Assembly (NCBI GenBank): GCA_947643295.1
Contig: CANRVM010000005.1
Coordinates: 1-17,868, forward strand
DNA from: an uncultured Mycoplasmatota bacterium
Lineage (GTDB): Bacteria > Bacillota_I > Bacilli_A > RF39 > UBA660
DNA length: 17,868 nt
Direction of reading: 5' to 3'
The notes below the pieces were generated by a model. The model saw only the letters and a program-made list of their open reading frames with translations, made no database searches and was not told the origin of the DNA. Made by a program: the position numbers and the translations under genes. This document shows, piece after piece, positions 1 through 7,338 of this stretch. Position 1 is the stretch's first letter. Each line of letters begins with the position of its first letter.

Positions 1-1947
1 GCAATCGATAGTCAAACCGTATTATTAGATGTAACAAGAGATACAAGAGAACTCATTAAACTAATGACGAATATGTTATCAGGAGTCAGTGTTTTTGTAT
101 CCCTTATTCTAGGATTTTTAATTATTTATGCTTCTCGATTTTTAATGAAAAGAAGAAATAAAGAATTTGGTATTTATTTAACGCTAGGTATGAGTAAAAG
201 AAAAATATCATTTATCCTTTTTCTAGAGACTTTAATTATTGGAATAATTTCTCTTATCGTAGGACTTGGTATTGGATTTCTTTTATCTCAACTTATGAGT
301 ATCATTGTTGCTAATATGTTTGAAGCAGATGTAGAAAAATTTGAATTTATCTTTTCAGTAAGTGCTAGTATAAAATGTTTAATCTATTTTGGAATTATGT
401 ATTTACTAGTCATGTTTTTTAATACGATTAGTGTTAGTAGATGTAAGTTAATTGACTTATTACATGCCAATAAAAAGTCAGAAAAAATAAAATTCAAAAG
501 TCCATGGCTTTGTGTTCTTATTTTTATTATCTCATGTGCTCTTTTAGGATATGCTTATTATATGGTAACTGGTGGTGTTGATAAAATACAAGATGCCAAT
601 GAAATTTTCATACCAATTGCTTTAGGGTGTATTTCGACGTTCTTTATCTTCTGGTCGTTATCAGGACTTTTATTAAAAATTGTGATGTCCATGAAGAACT
701 TTTACTATAAGGGACTAAATAGTTTTACACTAAGACAAATTAGTTCTAAAGTAAATACTACGGTATTTTCAATGTCTATTATTTGTATTATGTTATTTGT
801 AACTCTTTGTGTTTTATCGAGTGCTTTATCCATAAAAACTTCTATGACAAAGAATTTGAATGAACTTGCACCCGCAGACCTTCAACTTTATAAGGAAATC
901 AATTTAAAACAAGAGGATATATCCGATTATTATACAGAGGCGATGGTGAAAAACTCTAATCTAACCATCCTAGAAACCTTGAAAATGACAGGCATGGATA
1001 TTGAGGAAGATTTAAAGGATATGGTAACAGTTACGGTATACCACTCTTCCGATTTTACGCTAAAGGAAACGTTAGGAAATAGTTTTGAACAAGTAAAAGA
1101 ACAGTATAAATATATGAATTATAATCAAAATGAAGATATTCTTAAAATTAGTGATTATAATAAACTTGCGAAACTTTATGGAAAAAAGACTTATCAGCTG
1201 AATAAAGATGAATATATTGTAATTGCTGATTATGGTTCTATGGTGGAAATACGAAATACTTCCTTGAAACAAGGAAATACCATCTCTGTTTTTGGTAAAG
1301 TATTAAAACCAAAATATAAAGAGTGTCAAGATGGTTTTCTTCAATTATCAGGTAACCATATTAATTCTGGATTCTTTGTAGTCCCAGATGATGTGGTTAA
1401 AGAGGAATACCGTACACGTAGTATTTTAACAGCAAACTATAAAGTAAATACGAAAGAAGAACAACAAAGAATGGAAGAAAAACTTCAACTTGTTCAGAAT
1501 AATGATCAATATATTATCCCTAGTAAAAATACAAGATTTGATATTGCAGAAGCTTCTATGGGACTTGGTGGAATGGTTACTTTTATTGGCTTATATTTAG
1601 GTATTATTTTCTTAATATCGAGTGCTGCCATTCTTGCATTAAAAGAACTATCAGAATCTAGTGATAATAAAGAAAGATTTATCGCTTTAAGAAAAATAGG
1701 TGTAGATGAGAAACTAATTAATAGAGCATTATTTAGACAAATAGGGATTTTCTTTCTAATGCCTTTAGTACTTGCGATTGTTCATTCTATCTTTGGAATT
1801 AAATTCAGTTCCTATATTTTAGAAACATTTGGGAGAGAAGGATTATTACTATCTATTATTATGACAGCTTGCTTTATTGTAGTAATTTATGGAGGATATT
1901 TCTTAATTACCTATTTTTGTAGCAAAAATATCATTAAGGAAAAATAG
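1..1947 (+). CDS. BceB-like ABC transporter permease (FtsX family), 5' truncated
   Basis: The reading frame is open from base 1, so the start lies upstream; 648 residues are visible and the ATG at 64 is internal. The protein has an N-terminal helix group containing the FtsX-type cytoplasmic segment RRNKEFGIYLTLGMSKRK, then several hydrophobic helices, a large hydrophilic domain (about codon 290 to 530 of the visible frame) and a final three-helix bundle. That layout, ten helices with a roughly 200-residue extracellular domain, is the hallmark of BceB/VraG permeases, which work with a BceA ATPase and often a BceRS two-component system to sense and resist cell-wall-directed peptide antibiotics. 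No ATPase or two-component genes are visible; they would be expected upstream. A small membrane protein gene follows after 2 nt. The family call is strong, the substrate unknown. Confidence 0.88.
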   Translation, partial: AIDSQTVLLDVTRDTRELIKLMTNMLSGVSVFVSLILGFLIIYASRFLMKRRNKEFGIYLTLGMSKRKISFILFLETLIIGIISLIVGLGIGFLLSQLMSIIVANMFEADVEKFEFIFSVSASIKCLIYFGIMYLLVMFFNTISVSRCKLIDLLHANKKSEKIKFKSPWLCVLIFIISCALLGYAYYMVTGGVDKIQDANEIFIPIALGCISTFFIFWSLSGLLLKIVMSMKNFYYKGLNSFTLRQISSKVNTTVFSMSIICIMLFVTLCVLSSALSIKTSMTKNLNELAPADLQLYKEINLKQEDISDYYTEAMVKNSNLTILETLKMTGMDIEEDLKDMVTVTVYHSSDFTLKETLGNSFEQVKEQYKYMNYNQNEDILKISDYNKLAKLYGKKTYQLNKDEYIVIADYGSMVEIRNTSLKQGNTISVFGKVLKPKYKECQDGFLQLSGNHINSGFFVVPDDVVKEEYRTRSILTANYKVNTKEEQQRMEEKLQLVQNNDQYIIPSKNTRFDIAEASMGLGGMVTFIGLYLGIIFLISSAAILALKELSESSDNKERFIALRKIGVDEKLINRALFRQIGIFFLMPLVLAIVHSIFGIKFSSYILETFGREGLLLSIIMTACFIVVIYGGYFLITYFCSKNIIKEK

Positions 1948-1949
1948 AA

Positions 1950-2084
1950 ATGTTTGTTTTATATTATATAGATGGAATATGGCAAAGTATTAAAGATACT
2001 TGGTTGCCTATTTTAATCCCATTTGGAATCTTAATTTTGATATTTCTCTTCATTGCGGTTATTCGAGAAAGGAATAAGGATTAG
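1950..2084 (+). CDS. Small single-helix membrane protein (44 aa), unknown function
   Basis: This ATG frame begins 2 nt after the permease stop and encodes 44 residues. AAGGA at 1936-1940, inside the end of the permease gene, lies 9 nt upstream of the ATG, so translation is probably coupled to the permease. An amphipathic N-terminus (FVLYYIDGIWQSIKDTWL) is followed by an uninterrupted hydrophobic stretch of about 19 residues (PILIPFGILILIFLFIAVI) and a charged tail RERNKD. This predicts one transmembrane helix with a positive cytoplasmic C-terminus. The stop codon forms part of a downstream hairpin. I do not recognise a named family; a small accessory or regulatory subunit of the adjacent ABC permease is an inference from spacing alone. 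Confidence 0.6.
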   Translation: MFVLYYIDGIWQSIKDTWLPILIPFGILILIFLFIAVIRERNKD

Positions 2085-2107
2085 CTTTTACTAATCCTTT
2101 CTCTTTC
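2074..2107 (+). terminator. Hairpin after the small membrane protein, weak terminator-like
   Basis: AAGGATTAG (2076-2084, including the stop codon) pairs perfectly with CTAATCCTT (2091-2099) around a 6-nt loop and is followed by the pyrimidine-rich TCTCTTTCT. It could end the permease operon weakly, although the VanZ-RDD start codon lies only 9 nt beyond the stem. Confidence 0.45.
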
Positions 2108-2108
2108 T

Positions 2109-3194
2109 ATGACTTATTTACAAATAATTAAATATGCCACTTTTGCTTTCCCTATTGTTGCTTTTGTTTTTACTACACCATTTATCTTAATAGAATACCA
2201 TAAATATGGTTCTATTTCTTTCTTTAAATCTGTTCTTACTTATGTGTTTATTTATTATTTCATATGTGCCTATTTTTTAGTGATATTACCTCTTCCTAAA
2301 ATTAGTGAAGTTTCACAGTTAACAACACCAAGGACGCAGCTAATTCCCTTTTGTTTTGTTATGGATTTTATCAAACATTCTTCTTTTGATTTATGGAATG
2401 CGAAAACTTATTTCGAATCATTAAAAGAATCCTATTTTTATGTTCCACTATTTAATTTATTATTAACCATTCCTTTTGGTTTCTTTTTAAGATATTATTT
2501 TGAATGTGATAAGAAAAAAGTCATTTGGTATAGTTTCTTATTAAGTTTATTTTTTGAATTGACACAATTATCTGGTTTATATTTTATTTATCCGAGAGGA
2601 TATCGTTTGTTTGATGTGGATGACCTTATTTTAAATACGTTAGGTGGATTGCTAGGTTATATGATTAGTAGTCCTATGATTTCTCTTTTTCCAAAGATTA
2701 GTGAAATTAATTATGAAGCAAGACAAAAAGGAAAAACGATTTCAGGATTTAGAAGATGTGTTGCTTTGTTTCTTGATTTTTTTCTCTTTTTATGCTTGAA
2801 AATAATTACGATTTTATTTTGTAAAGATGAACTTTACTTTACAATCTTATTAATAATATTTTACTACTTTATTCTACCACTATTTTTTAATCATAGTACG
2901 TTAGGACAAACTTTTTTAAATATTCAAGTGTTAGATTATCAGAATCAGAAAAAGGTAGGTCGTCTCTTCTTTAGGAAAATCCTATTCCTACTATTATATA
3001 TTATCCTTCCTTGTATCATCGTATATGCTATTTCTTCTATTAAAATGGATATGACAAGAGAATTTACTTGCTTGATAATAATAGGAGTTATTCTTCTCAT
3101 TGATTTTATTACCATGATGAAATATACTTTTACAAATAAAGATATGTTCTATGAAAAACTAAGTAAAACAAAACTAGTGAGTACCATAAAATAA
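2109..3194 (+). CDS. VanZ-like domain fused to RDD membrane domain
   Basis: This 361-residue polytopic membrane protein combines two families. Residues about 40-190 are VanZ-like: a helix ending in VILPLPK, then the diagnostic FELTQ segment at 149-153, R163, and FDVDDLILNTLGG at 168-180. Residues about 212-355 are RDD-like, with GFRRCVALFLDFF at 213-225, an LPLFFNHSTLGQ-type segment at 256-267, and a C-terminal KDMFYEKLSKTKLV. VanZ proteins can raise teicoplanin or lipoglycopeptide tolerance in some Gram-positives; the role of the fusion is unknown. The ATG at 2109 is the only reasonable start after the in-frame stop at 2082-2084. No Shine-Dalgarno sequence lies directly upstream, because a hairpin occupies that place. 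A strong terminator follows. Confidence 0.85.
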   Translation: MTYLQIIKYATFAFPIVAFVFTTPFILIEYHKYGSISFFKSVLTYVFIYYFICAYFLVILPLPKISEVSQLTTPRTQLIPFCFVMDFIKHSSFDLWNAKTYFESLKESYFYVPLFNLLLTIPFGFFLRYYFECDKKKVIWYSFLLSLFFELTQLSGLYFIYPRGYRLFDVDDLILNTLGGLLGYMISSPMISLFPKISEINYEARQKGKTISGFRRCVALFLDFFLFLCLKIITILFCKDELYFTILLIIFYYFILPLFFNHSTLGQTFLNIQVLDYQNQKKVGRLFFRKILFLLLYIILPCIIVYAISSIKMDMTREFTCLIIIGVILLIDFITMMKYTFTNKDMFYEKLSKTKLVSTIK

Positions 3195-3229
3195 AGATTC
3201 TATCACTCAAAAAATGGATAGAATCTTTT
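3193..3229. terminator. Strong intrinsic terminator, probably bidirectional
   Basis: AAAGATTCTATC (3193-3204) pairs perfectly over 12 bp with GATAGAATCTTT (3217-3228) around a 12-nt loop. The + strand continues T-rich to about 3247, and the - strand reads TTTATTTTAT after the stem, so it could stop transcription from both sides. It directly follows the VanZ-RDD stop codon. Confidence 0.75.
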
Positions 3230-3498
3230 AATTGGATTTTTTATTTTTCTTCTCTATTTTCTGTTGTTCAATTATCATCTTAGGAATATTTAACTGTTGA
3301 GTGTCTACCTTTCCTCTATTTATTATAAAAAAATAGACACTCAATTACCTTCGTAATAAGGTGTCTTACACTAAATTATTTTAGGTGGATATTCAACATG
3401 CGAAATTGAATATTCCTTTTTATTTTATGCAAGTTTCCTTGACATATTCATTATACTGTAATTGTCAGTTTTCTCTTCTCTAATTTTTGATTTTTAAA
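3230..3498. other. Gene-free stretch with overlapping inverted repeats
   Basis: I see no convincing intact gene here. TTGAGTGTCTA (3297-3307) is perfectly complementary to TAGACACTCAA (3334-3344) across a 26-nt loop. The AGACAC of the second arm (3335-3340) can instead pair with GTGTCT at 3361-3366, supported by ATTAC (3344-3348) with GTAAT (3353-3357). A further imperfect inverted repeat, GGATATTCAA with TTGAATATTCC, lies at about 3386-3416. These could be structured RNA, operators or the end of a lost mobile element; no transposase is visible. Confidence 0.4.
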
Positions 3499-3682
3499 GA
3501 TTTATTAGGAATGCAAATTCAACAAGGCGATGAGAAAGTCAGTTATGGTGATGCGTTTTTAGAAAAATTGCCACAAAAATGAAAAGATAGCAAAAAAATT
3601 ACATATGACTACAGAACAGGAATTAATTACTGCTGTTGAGGAAGAAAAGAAGGATTTTGAATTAAGAGAAGAGAATAAATAA
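3499..3682 (+). pseudogene. Decayed coding fragment of unknown family, frameshifted
   Basis: From 3499 one frame reads DLLGMQIQQGDEKVSYGDAF and onward to a TGA at 3580-3582. From 3578 the next frame continues as coding-like sequence with KIAKKLHMTTEQEL, then ITAVEEEKKDFELREENK, to the TAA at 3680-3682. The two pieces join smoothly with one frameshift near the A-run at 3574-3579, the pattern of a decaying gene. No start codon with a ribosome binding site precedes it, so it seems to be the C-terminal remnant of a longer protein. The composition is soluble, charged and helical. I do not recognise the family. Confidence 0.4.
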
Positions 3683-3741
3683 TGTTTGTATTTTACTTTG
3701 CAACATCATTTATGGAATGATGAAAAAATTATTACCTTATA

Positions 3742-3750
3742 TGGTATAAT
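3742..3750 (+). promoter_or_regulatory. Extended -10 promoter for the ABC exporter operon
   Basis: TGGTATAAT is a perfect extended -10 element (TG-N-TATAAT) about 57 nt upstream of the ATPase start. No good -35 lies at 16-18 nt. AGGAGG at 3794-3799 then precedes the ATG at 3807 by 7 nt. Confidence 0.55.
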
Positions 3751-3806
3751 AATAAATAATCAGTGAAAATTAAAATAGGGTTTTATAAAAACTAGGAGGG
3801 AAAAAG

Positions 3807-4517
3807 ATGGAAAGAAAAGAAATGATAAATGCAAAAGATATCATAAAAAAGTATCATATGGGTGGTAGAGAAATCGTTGCTGTTGATAACATTTCTTTTT
3901 CTATTTATGAAGGAGAGTTTGTGGTCATATTGGGTCCAAGTGGAGCAGGCAAAACAACCATACTAAACTTACTCGGCGGAATGGATACCATTAGTTCAGG
4001 AAATCTAACTTCTAGTGGAGTTTCTCTAAAGAAAATATCGGATAAAAACTTAACAAATTACAGAAGAAATAAGGTAGGTTTTATTTTTCAATTTTATAAT
4101 TTAATTCCCAATCTTACAGCATTAGAGAATGTAGAGTTAGCAACAGAACTTTGTAAGAATCATCTATCATGTGAAAAAGTGATGGAGCAAGTAGGATTAG
4201 GCGACCGGATGAATTATTTTCCTAGTCAGTTATCTGGTGGAGAACAACAAAGAGTTTCCATTGCTCGTGCGGTTGCGAAAAATCCAGATATTTTATTATG
4301 CGATGAACCAACAGGGGCTCTTGATTATGAAACGGGCAAAAAAATATTAGGTTTATTATACGACATTTGTAAGCAAGAAGAGAAAGCAGTAATAGTAGTG
4401 ACTCATAATTCCGCGATAAAAGAGATGGCAGACCGTGTAATTCATATCAAAAATGGAAAAATAGTGGCTGAGGAAGTAAATGAGAAACCAAAAGATATAA
4501 AGGATATTGAATGGTAA
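3807..4517 (+). CDS. ABC transporter ATP-binding protein, MacB/LolD type
   Basis: This 236-residue nucleotide-binding subunit has every catalytic motif: Walker [10 protein letters not shown] at 43-51, Q-loop Q95, signature LSGGEQQR at 142-149, Walker B ILLCDEP at 162-168 and the switch histidine H200 in VVTHN. Length and motif spacing match the MacB/LolD/SalX group, which drives mechanotransmission-type exporters paired with FtsX-like permeases. The start is supported by a perfect AGGAGG 7 nt upstream. Its last 7 bases overlap the start of the permease gene, so the two are translated together. The cytosolic dimer would power the next protein; possible substrates are peptides, lipoproteins or antimicrobials, but the sequence does not say which. 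Confidence 0.95.
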   Translation: MERKEMINAKDIIKKYHMGGREIVAVDNISFSIYEGEFVVILGPSGAGKTTILNLLGGMDTISSGNLTSSGVSLKKISDKNLTNYRRNKVGFIFQFYNLIPNLTALENVELATELCKNHLSCEKVMEQVGLGDRMNYFPSQLSGGEQQRVSIARAVAKNPDILLCDEPTGALDYETGKKILGLLYDICKQEEKAVIVVTHNSAIKEMADRVIHIKNGKIVAEEVNEKPKDIKDIEW

Positions 4518-6295
4518 AAAGAAAGTATATCAAAACGATTTTAAAAACTCTAACAGAAAATATCAGCCGTTTTCTGATTATGTGTTTTATTGTAATGCTT
4601 GGGGTTTCTTTTGTATCAGGATTAGGTACTCTTGCAAGTTCTCTAACCGATTCTATTAACGATTTTTATCAAGAAAAAAAAGGATTGGATTTTATTATCA
4701 AAAGTAAAAAAGAAACAGGATTTACAGAATACGAAATAAACGAGATAAAAAAGAATCCTCATCTGAAATATATAAAGAAAGTTACTTCTATTGATAACAA
4801 AGATACAAGAGTCATTATTTCCGACCTTTCAGATGATTCCTTTCACAAAATGGAAATCATAAAGGGAAGAAAAATTAAAAATACTAATGAAATTATAGTA
4901 GATCAAATTAGTGATAGAAAACTAAACGAGACGGTGGAAATATTAGGAGAGAAATTTACTATAGTTGGAGTGATAAAAAATCCTTCTTATTATACAATGG
5001 AACAAGAACAAACCATAAAAGAGAAAGATTTGAACTATATCTATTATCTAGATACCAATTATTATCAAAATTCAATAAAATATCTTACTACAGATTTATA
5101 TGTTAAGTTGGATAATAAAAAACTGTCAAAGAATATTTTTTCAGATGATTATGAAAAAGCAACACAAAAGTGGAAAAAAGAAGTTCTAAAAAAACATAAT
5201 GATTTGGTAGTGTTATCTTTAGAAGAGAATTTATCCTATGCTTTAATTAAGAGTTATGGAGAAAAAATAGAATTAATAGCTACCATTTTTCCTTTGTTTT
5301 TCATCTTAGTAAGTGCTTTAGTAGTCTATTCTACTATGAGTCATTTAATCGAAGAGGAGCGAGCAATCATTGGATGTTATCGTTCTCTAGGAATTTCCAA
5401 AATAGTGATTGTAATGAAGTATACATTCTTTACTTTTTCTATGTGTTTGGTTGGTTCTATATTAGGATTTTTAATAGGGATTGATTTATTGCCTACTGTG
5501 ATTTATCCTGCTTATGATGCTTTGTTTTATATGCCAAAAATGGCCTCTTATCGAGTAATTATGCCAGGTATTATTACTGGAGTTACTATGTTAGTGTTAT
5601 TATCCTTCATTACAATTAATTCTTCTTACAAAGAAATGAAGGGAGCATCTTGTGATTTATTAAGACCAAAATCCCCTAAAGTAGGAAAGAAAATACTATT
5701 AGAAAGAATTTCTTTTCTATGGAAAAGATTCCCTTTTAAGTATAAATCTTCTTTTCGAAATATTTTTCGTTATAAAGTGAATTTAGTGATGACTATTTTA
5801 TCGGTTGCTGGTTCCACTGCCCTAACATTTGCAGGTCTTGGTTTATATGCGATTGCGATTAGTCCCAATACAACGGAAATTCCAAAAAGTATGGCCGATT
5901 CTTTTTCTTTAATTTCCATAGTCATTATTGTCTTTGCAGCCATTCTTTGTATTTTAGTGATTTTTAATATTACGAATATGAACATAGGAGAGAGAAAAAG
6001 AGAAATTGCTACTTTACGAGTATTAGGTTATCAGCAAAAAGAAGTAAGTCTTTATATCTACAGAGAAATTAATATTACGACAATGATTGGTGTTTTCTTT
6101 GGAATTCCTTTAGGTTATCTTTTATTAAATTTCTTATTTGAATTCTTGGAATTTGGGAATATCAAAAATGTGAATTGGTATTATTATGTAATTACTATTG
6201 TAATGTCTATTATCTTTGTTTTACTAGCAGAAATTCTCCTACATAAAAAAATTCATAAAGTAAATATGAACGGTTCTTTAAAAAGTAATGAGTAA
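4511..6295 (+). CDS. FtsX-family ABC transporter permease, two FtsX domains
   Basis: This 594-residue permease pairs with the preceding ATPase; its ATG overlaps the ATPase stop. One helix at about 20-40 is followed by an extracytoplasmic domain (41-250), then a three-helix FtsX domain (253-370), a linker, another helix (about 427-450) and a second FtsX domain (465-580). The coupling motifs EEERAIIGCYRSLGISK (281-297) and GERKREIATLRVLGYQQKEV (493-512) are homologous, showing the internal duplication. The arrangement differs from the BceB-type permease at the left edge, which has one large extracellular domain late in the protein, so these are two separate transport systems. The substrate is unknown. 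A membrane-anchored XRE regulator follows after 163 bases. Confidence 0.92.
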   Translation: MVKRKYIKTILKTLTENISRFLIMCFIVMLGVSFVSGLGTLASSLTDSINDFYQEKKGLDFIIKSKKETGFTEYEINEIKKNPHLKYIKKVTSIDNKDTRVIISDLSDDSFHKMEIIKGRKIKNTNEIIVDQISDRKLNETVEILGEKFTIVGVIKNPSYYTMEQEQTIKEKDLNYIYYLDTNYYQNSIKYLTTDLYVKLDNKKLSKNIFSDDYEKATQKWKKEVLKKHNDLVVLSLEENLSYALIKSYGEKIELIATIFPLFFILVSALVVYSTMSHLIEEERAIIGCYRSLGISKIVIVMKYTFFTFSMCLVGSILGFLIGIDLLPTVIYPAYDALFYMPKMASYRVIMPGIITGVTMLVLLSFITINSSYKEMKGASCDLLRPKSPKVGKKILLERISFLWKRFPFKYKSSFRNIFRYKVNLVMTILSVAGSTALTFAGLGLYAIAISPNTTEIPKSMADSFSLISIVIIVFAAILCILVIFNITNMNIGERKREIATLRVLGYQQKEVSLYIYREINITTMIGVFFGIPLGYLLLNFLFEFLEFGNIKNVNWYYYVITIVMSIIFVLLAEILLHKKIHKVNMNGSLKSNE

Positions 6296-6341
6296 GACAA
6301 TAGAATTTATCTTTTTATGAGATGGGAAAAAGAATATATGT

Positions 6342-6370
6342 AGATATTAAAAAGAGCAAATATCTTTTGC
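6342..6370 (+). terminator. Weak hairpin after the permease gene
   Basis: AGATATT (6342-6348) can pair with AATATCT (6359-6365), followed by TTTT; alternatively GCAAA (6356-6360) pairs with TTTGC (6366-6370). Either would be a weak terminator between permease and regulator genes. Confidence 0.3.
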
Positions 6371-6401
6371 ATTGTTATTTAATTGGAAATGTAAAAAGTA
6401 T

Positions 6402-6429
6402 TTGATAGTACCTCTTTAGAAAAAATAAT
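6402..6429 (+). promoter_or_regulatory. Putative promoter for the XRE regulator
   Basis: TTGATA (6402-6407), a 16-nt spacer and AATAAT (6424-6429) give a plausible sigma-70-type promoter. The start codon at 6459 is preceded by AAAGGAGG at 6443-6450. Confidence 0.4.
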
Positions 6430-6458
6430 AAGATAACATCAGAAAGGAGGAAAAGTTT

Positions 6459-7196
6459 ATGAATCTGGGTGATAAATTAGTAGAACTAAGAAAGGAAAAT
6501 AAGATGTCACAGGAGAAGTTTGCAGAAATACTCGGAGTAACAAGGCAAACAATATCCAATTGGGAAAATTATAAAAATTATCCAGATATTAGTACTATTA
6601 TCAAAATTAGTGATGTATTTCATATTTCCTTAGATGTCTTATTAAAAGGTGATATCAAAATGGTTAGTAATATGGATAAACAAATGAGGGATAGTAAAAG
6701 ATATAAGCGTATTTTATATACCTTAGGTACTGTACTAAGTATTCTCATTCTTTGCTTTGGTATTTATTCTTTTTATTACCATAATGTGAAAAAAGAGTTA
6801 GAAGAAAAATTTGAAACAGCATTAGAAAATAATCATTTTAAAAAGAATCCAGAAGGGTACTATTCTCTCAAAGAAAAAAATGGCGTTACTTATGGAGTAC
6901 CTAATCAAAAAATGCCATCTTTATTTAATTTTTATTTAGATTTTCATGGGAAAGATTTATATTGTGATGCATCTTTTGAAAATGGAAATTATATAGAAGC
7001 TAGCTGGACAGATTACAATGACTATAATTTTACTATCTATTCCAAAGATAACATCGTATTAGGGTCTTCTTCTAACTTAAAAGAACAAGATAGAAATAAT
7101 ATTATAAAATTAAGCTTAGAATTACAGATAGAAGAAAAGAAATTATCCGATATGATTGCCAAGGGGAATTCTCTTTATGATCAATTTTATAAGTGA
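6459..7196 (+). CDS. Membrane-anchored XRE/Cro-CI family regulator
   Basis: The 245-residue protein begins with a classic helix-turn-helix domain: residues 3-62 contain RKENKMSQEKFAEILGVTRQ and TISNWENYKNYPDISTI, typical of the HTH_3 family in low-GC Gram-positives. One hydrophobic helix at about 84-107 is followed by a hydrophilic domain of about 135 residues that would lie outside the cell, including KEKNGVTYGVPNQK and a charged helical C-terminus. This topology suggests a one-component sensor that couples an external or membrane signal to DNA binding. AAAGGAGG 8 nt upstream supports the ATG. It lies just downstream of the ABC exporter, so control of that operon is a reasonable inference, but it probably also has its own promoter. 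The C-terminal domain is not one I recognise. Confidence 0.85.
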   Translation: MNLGDKLVELRKENKMSQEKFAEILGVTRQTISNWENYKNYPDISTIIKISDVFHISLDVLLKGDIKMVSNMDKQMRDSKRYKRILYTLGTVLSILILCFGIYSFYYHNVKKELEEKFETALENNHFKKNPEGYYSLKEKNGVTYGVPNQKMPSLFNFYLDFHGKDLYCDASFENGNYIEASWTDYNDYNFTIYSKDNIVLGSSSNLKEQDRNNIIKLSLELQIEEKKLSDMIAKGNSLYDQFYK

Positions 7197-7210
7197 TTAA
7201 GCAAAAAAAG

Positions 7211-7238
7211 TGGAAATCTGAATGATTTTCATTTTTTT
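7211..7238 (+). terminator. Intrinsic terminator after the XRE regulator
   Basis: TGGAAATC (7211-7218) pairs with GATTTTCA (7224-7231) with one G-T wobble around a 5-nt loop, directly followed by seven T residues. An A-run precedes the stem. Confidence 0.8.
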
Positions 7239-7249
7239 GATGAAAAATA

Positions 7250-7279
7250 TTGACAAATGAATATATATTCAACTATACT
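7250..7279 (+). promoter_or_regulatory. Promoter of the metal-efflux operon
   Basis: TTGACA (7250-7255) is a perfect -35 and TATACT (7274-7279) a good -10, separated by 18 nt. A 14-bp palindrome sits in the spacer and a second operator-like site lies downstream, as expected for a repressor-controlled ArsR-family promoter. Confidence 0.85.
7258..7271. promoter_or_regulatory. ArsR/SmtB-type operator 1
   Basis: TGAATATATATTCA is a perfect 14-bp palindrome of the form TGAA-N6-TTCA, lying between -35 and -10. This half-site spacing matches the operator core known for SmtB/CzrA/CadC-type repressors. Binding here would block RNA polymerase. Confidence 0.7.
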
Positions 7280-7288
7280 AAAAATAGT

Positions 7289-7302
7289 TGAAGAACAATT
7301 CA
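7289..7302. promoter_or_regulatory. ArsR/SmtB-type operator 2 (candidate)
   Basis: TGAAGAACAATTCA repeats the TGAA-N6-TTCA pattern 31 bp (about three helical turns) from operator 1, just after the likely transcription start. The outer bases extend to TTGAA-N6-TTCAA at 7288-7303. A separate inverted repeat CAACTAT-N7-ATAGTTG (7270-7290) bridges the two sites across the -10. Confidence 0.5.
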
Positions 7303-7338
7303 ATTAATAATCATATATTATATACGAGGAGGTAATTT

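Noticed and set aside
1072..1272. Minus-strand frame inside the BceB-like permease
   Set aside because: It is the complement of a well-supported gene, has low-complexity Ile/Phe-rich composition and no ribosome binding site. The same applies to the other minus-strand frames inside the ABC permease, both ATPases, the GRAM, acyltransferase and MATE genes.
3228..3317. Minus-strand frame of about 30 codons ending in the bidirectional terminator (contains QQLNIPKMIIEQQKIEKKNK)
   Set aside because: The composition is protein-like and the terminator could serve it, but there is no start codon with a ribosome binding site and no recognisable family. It could be the tail of a lost gene; the evidence is too thin to list as a feature.
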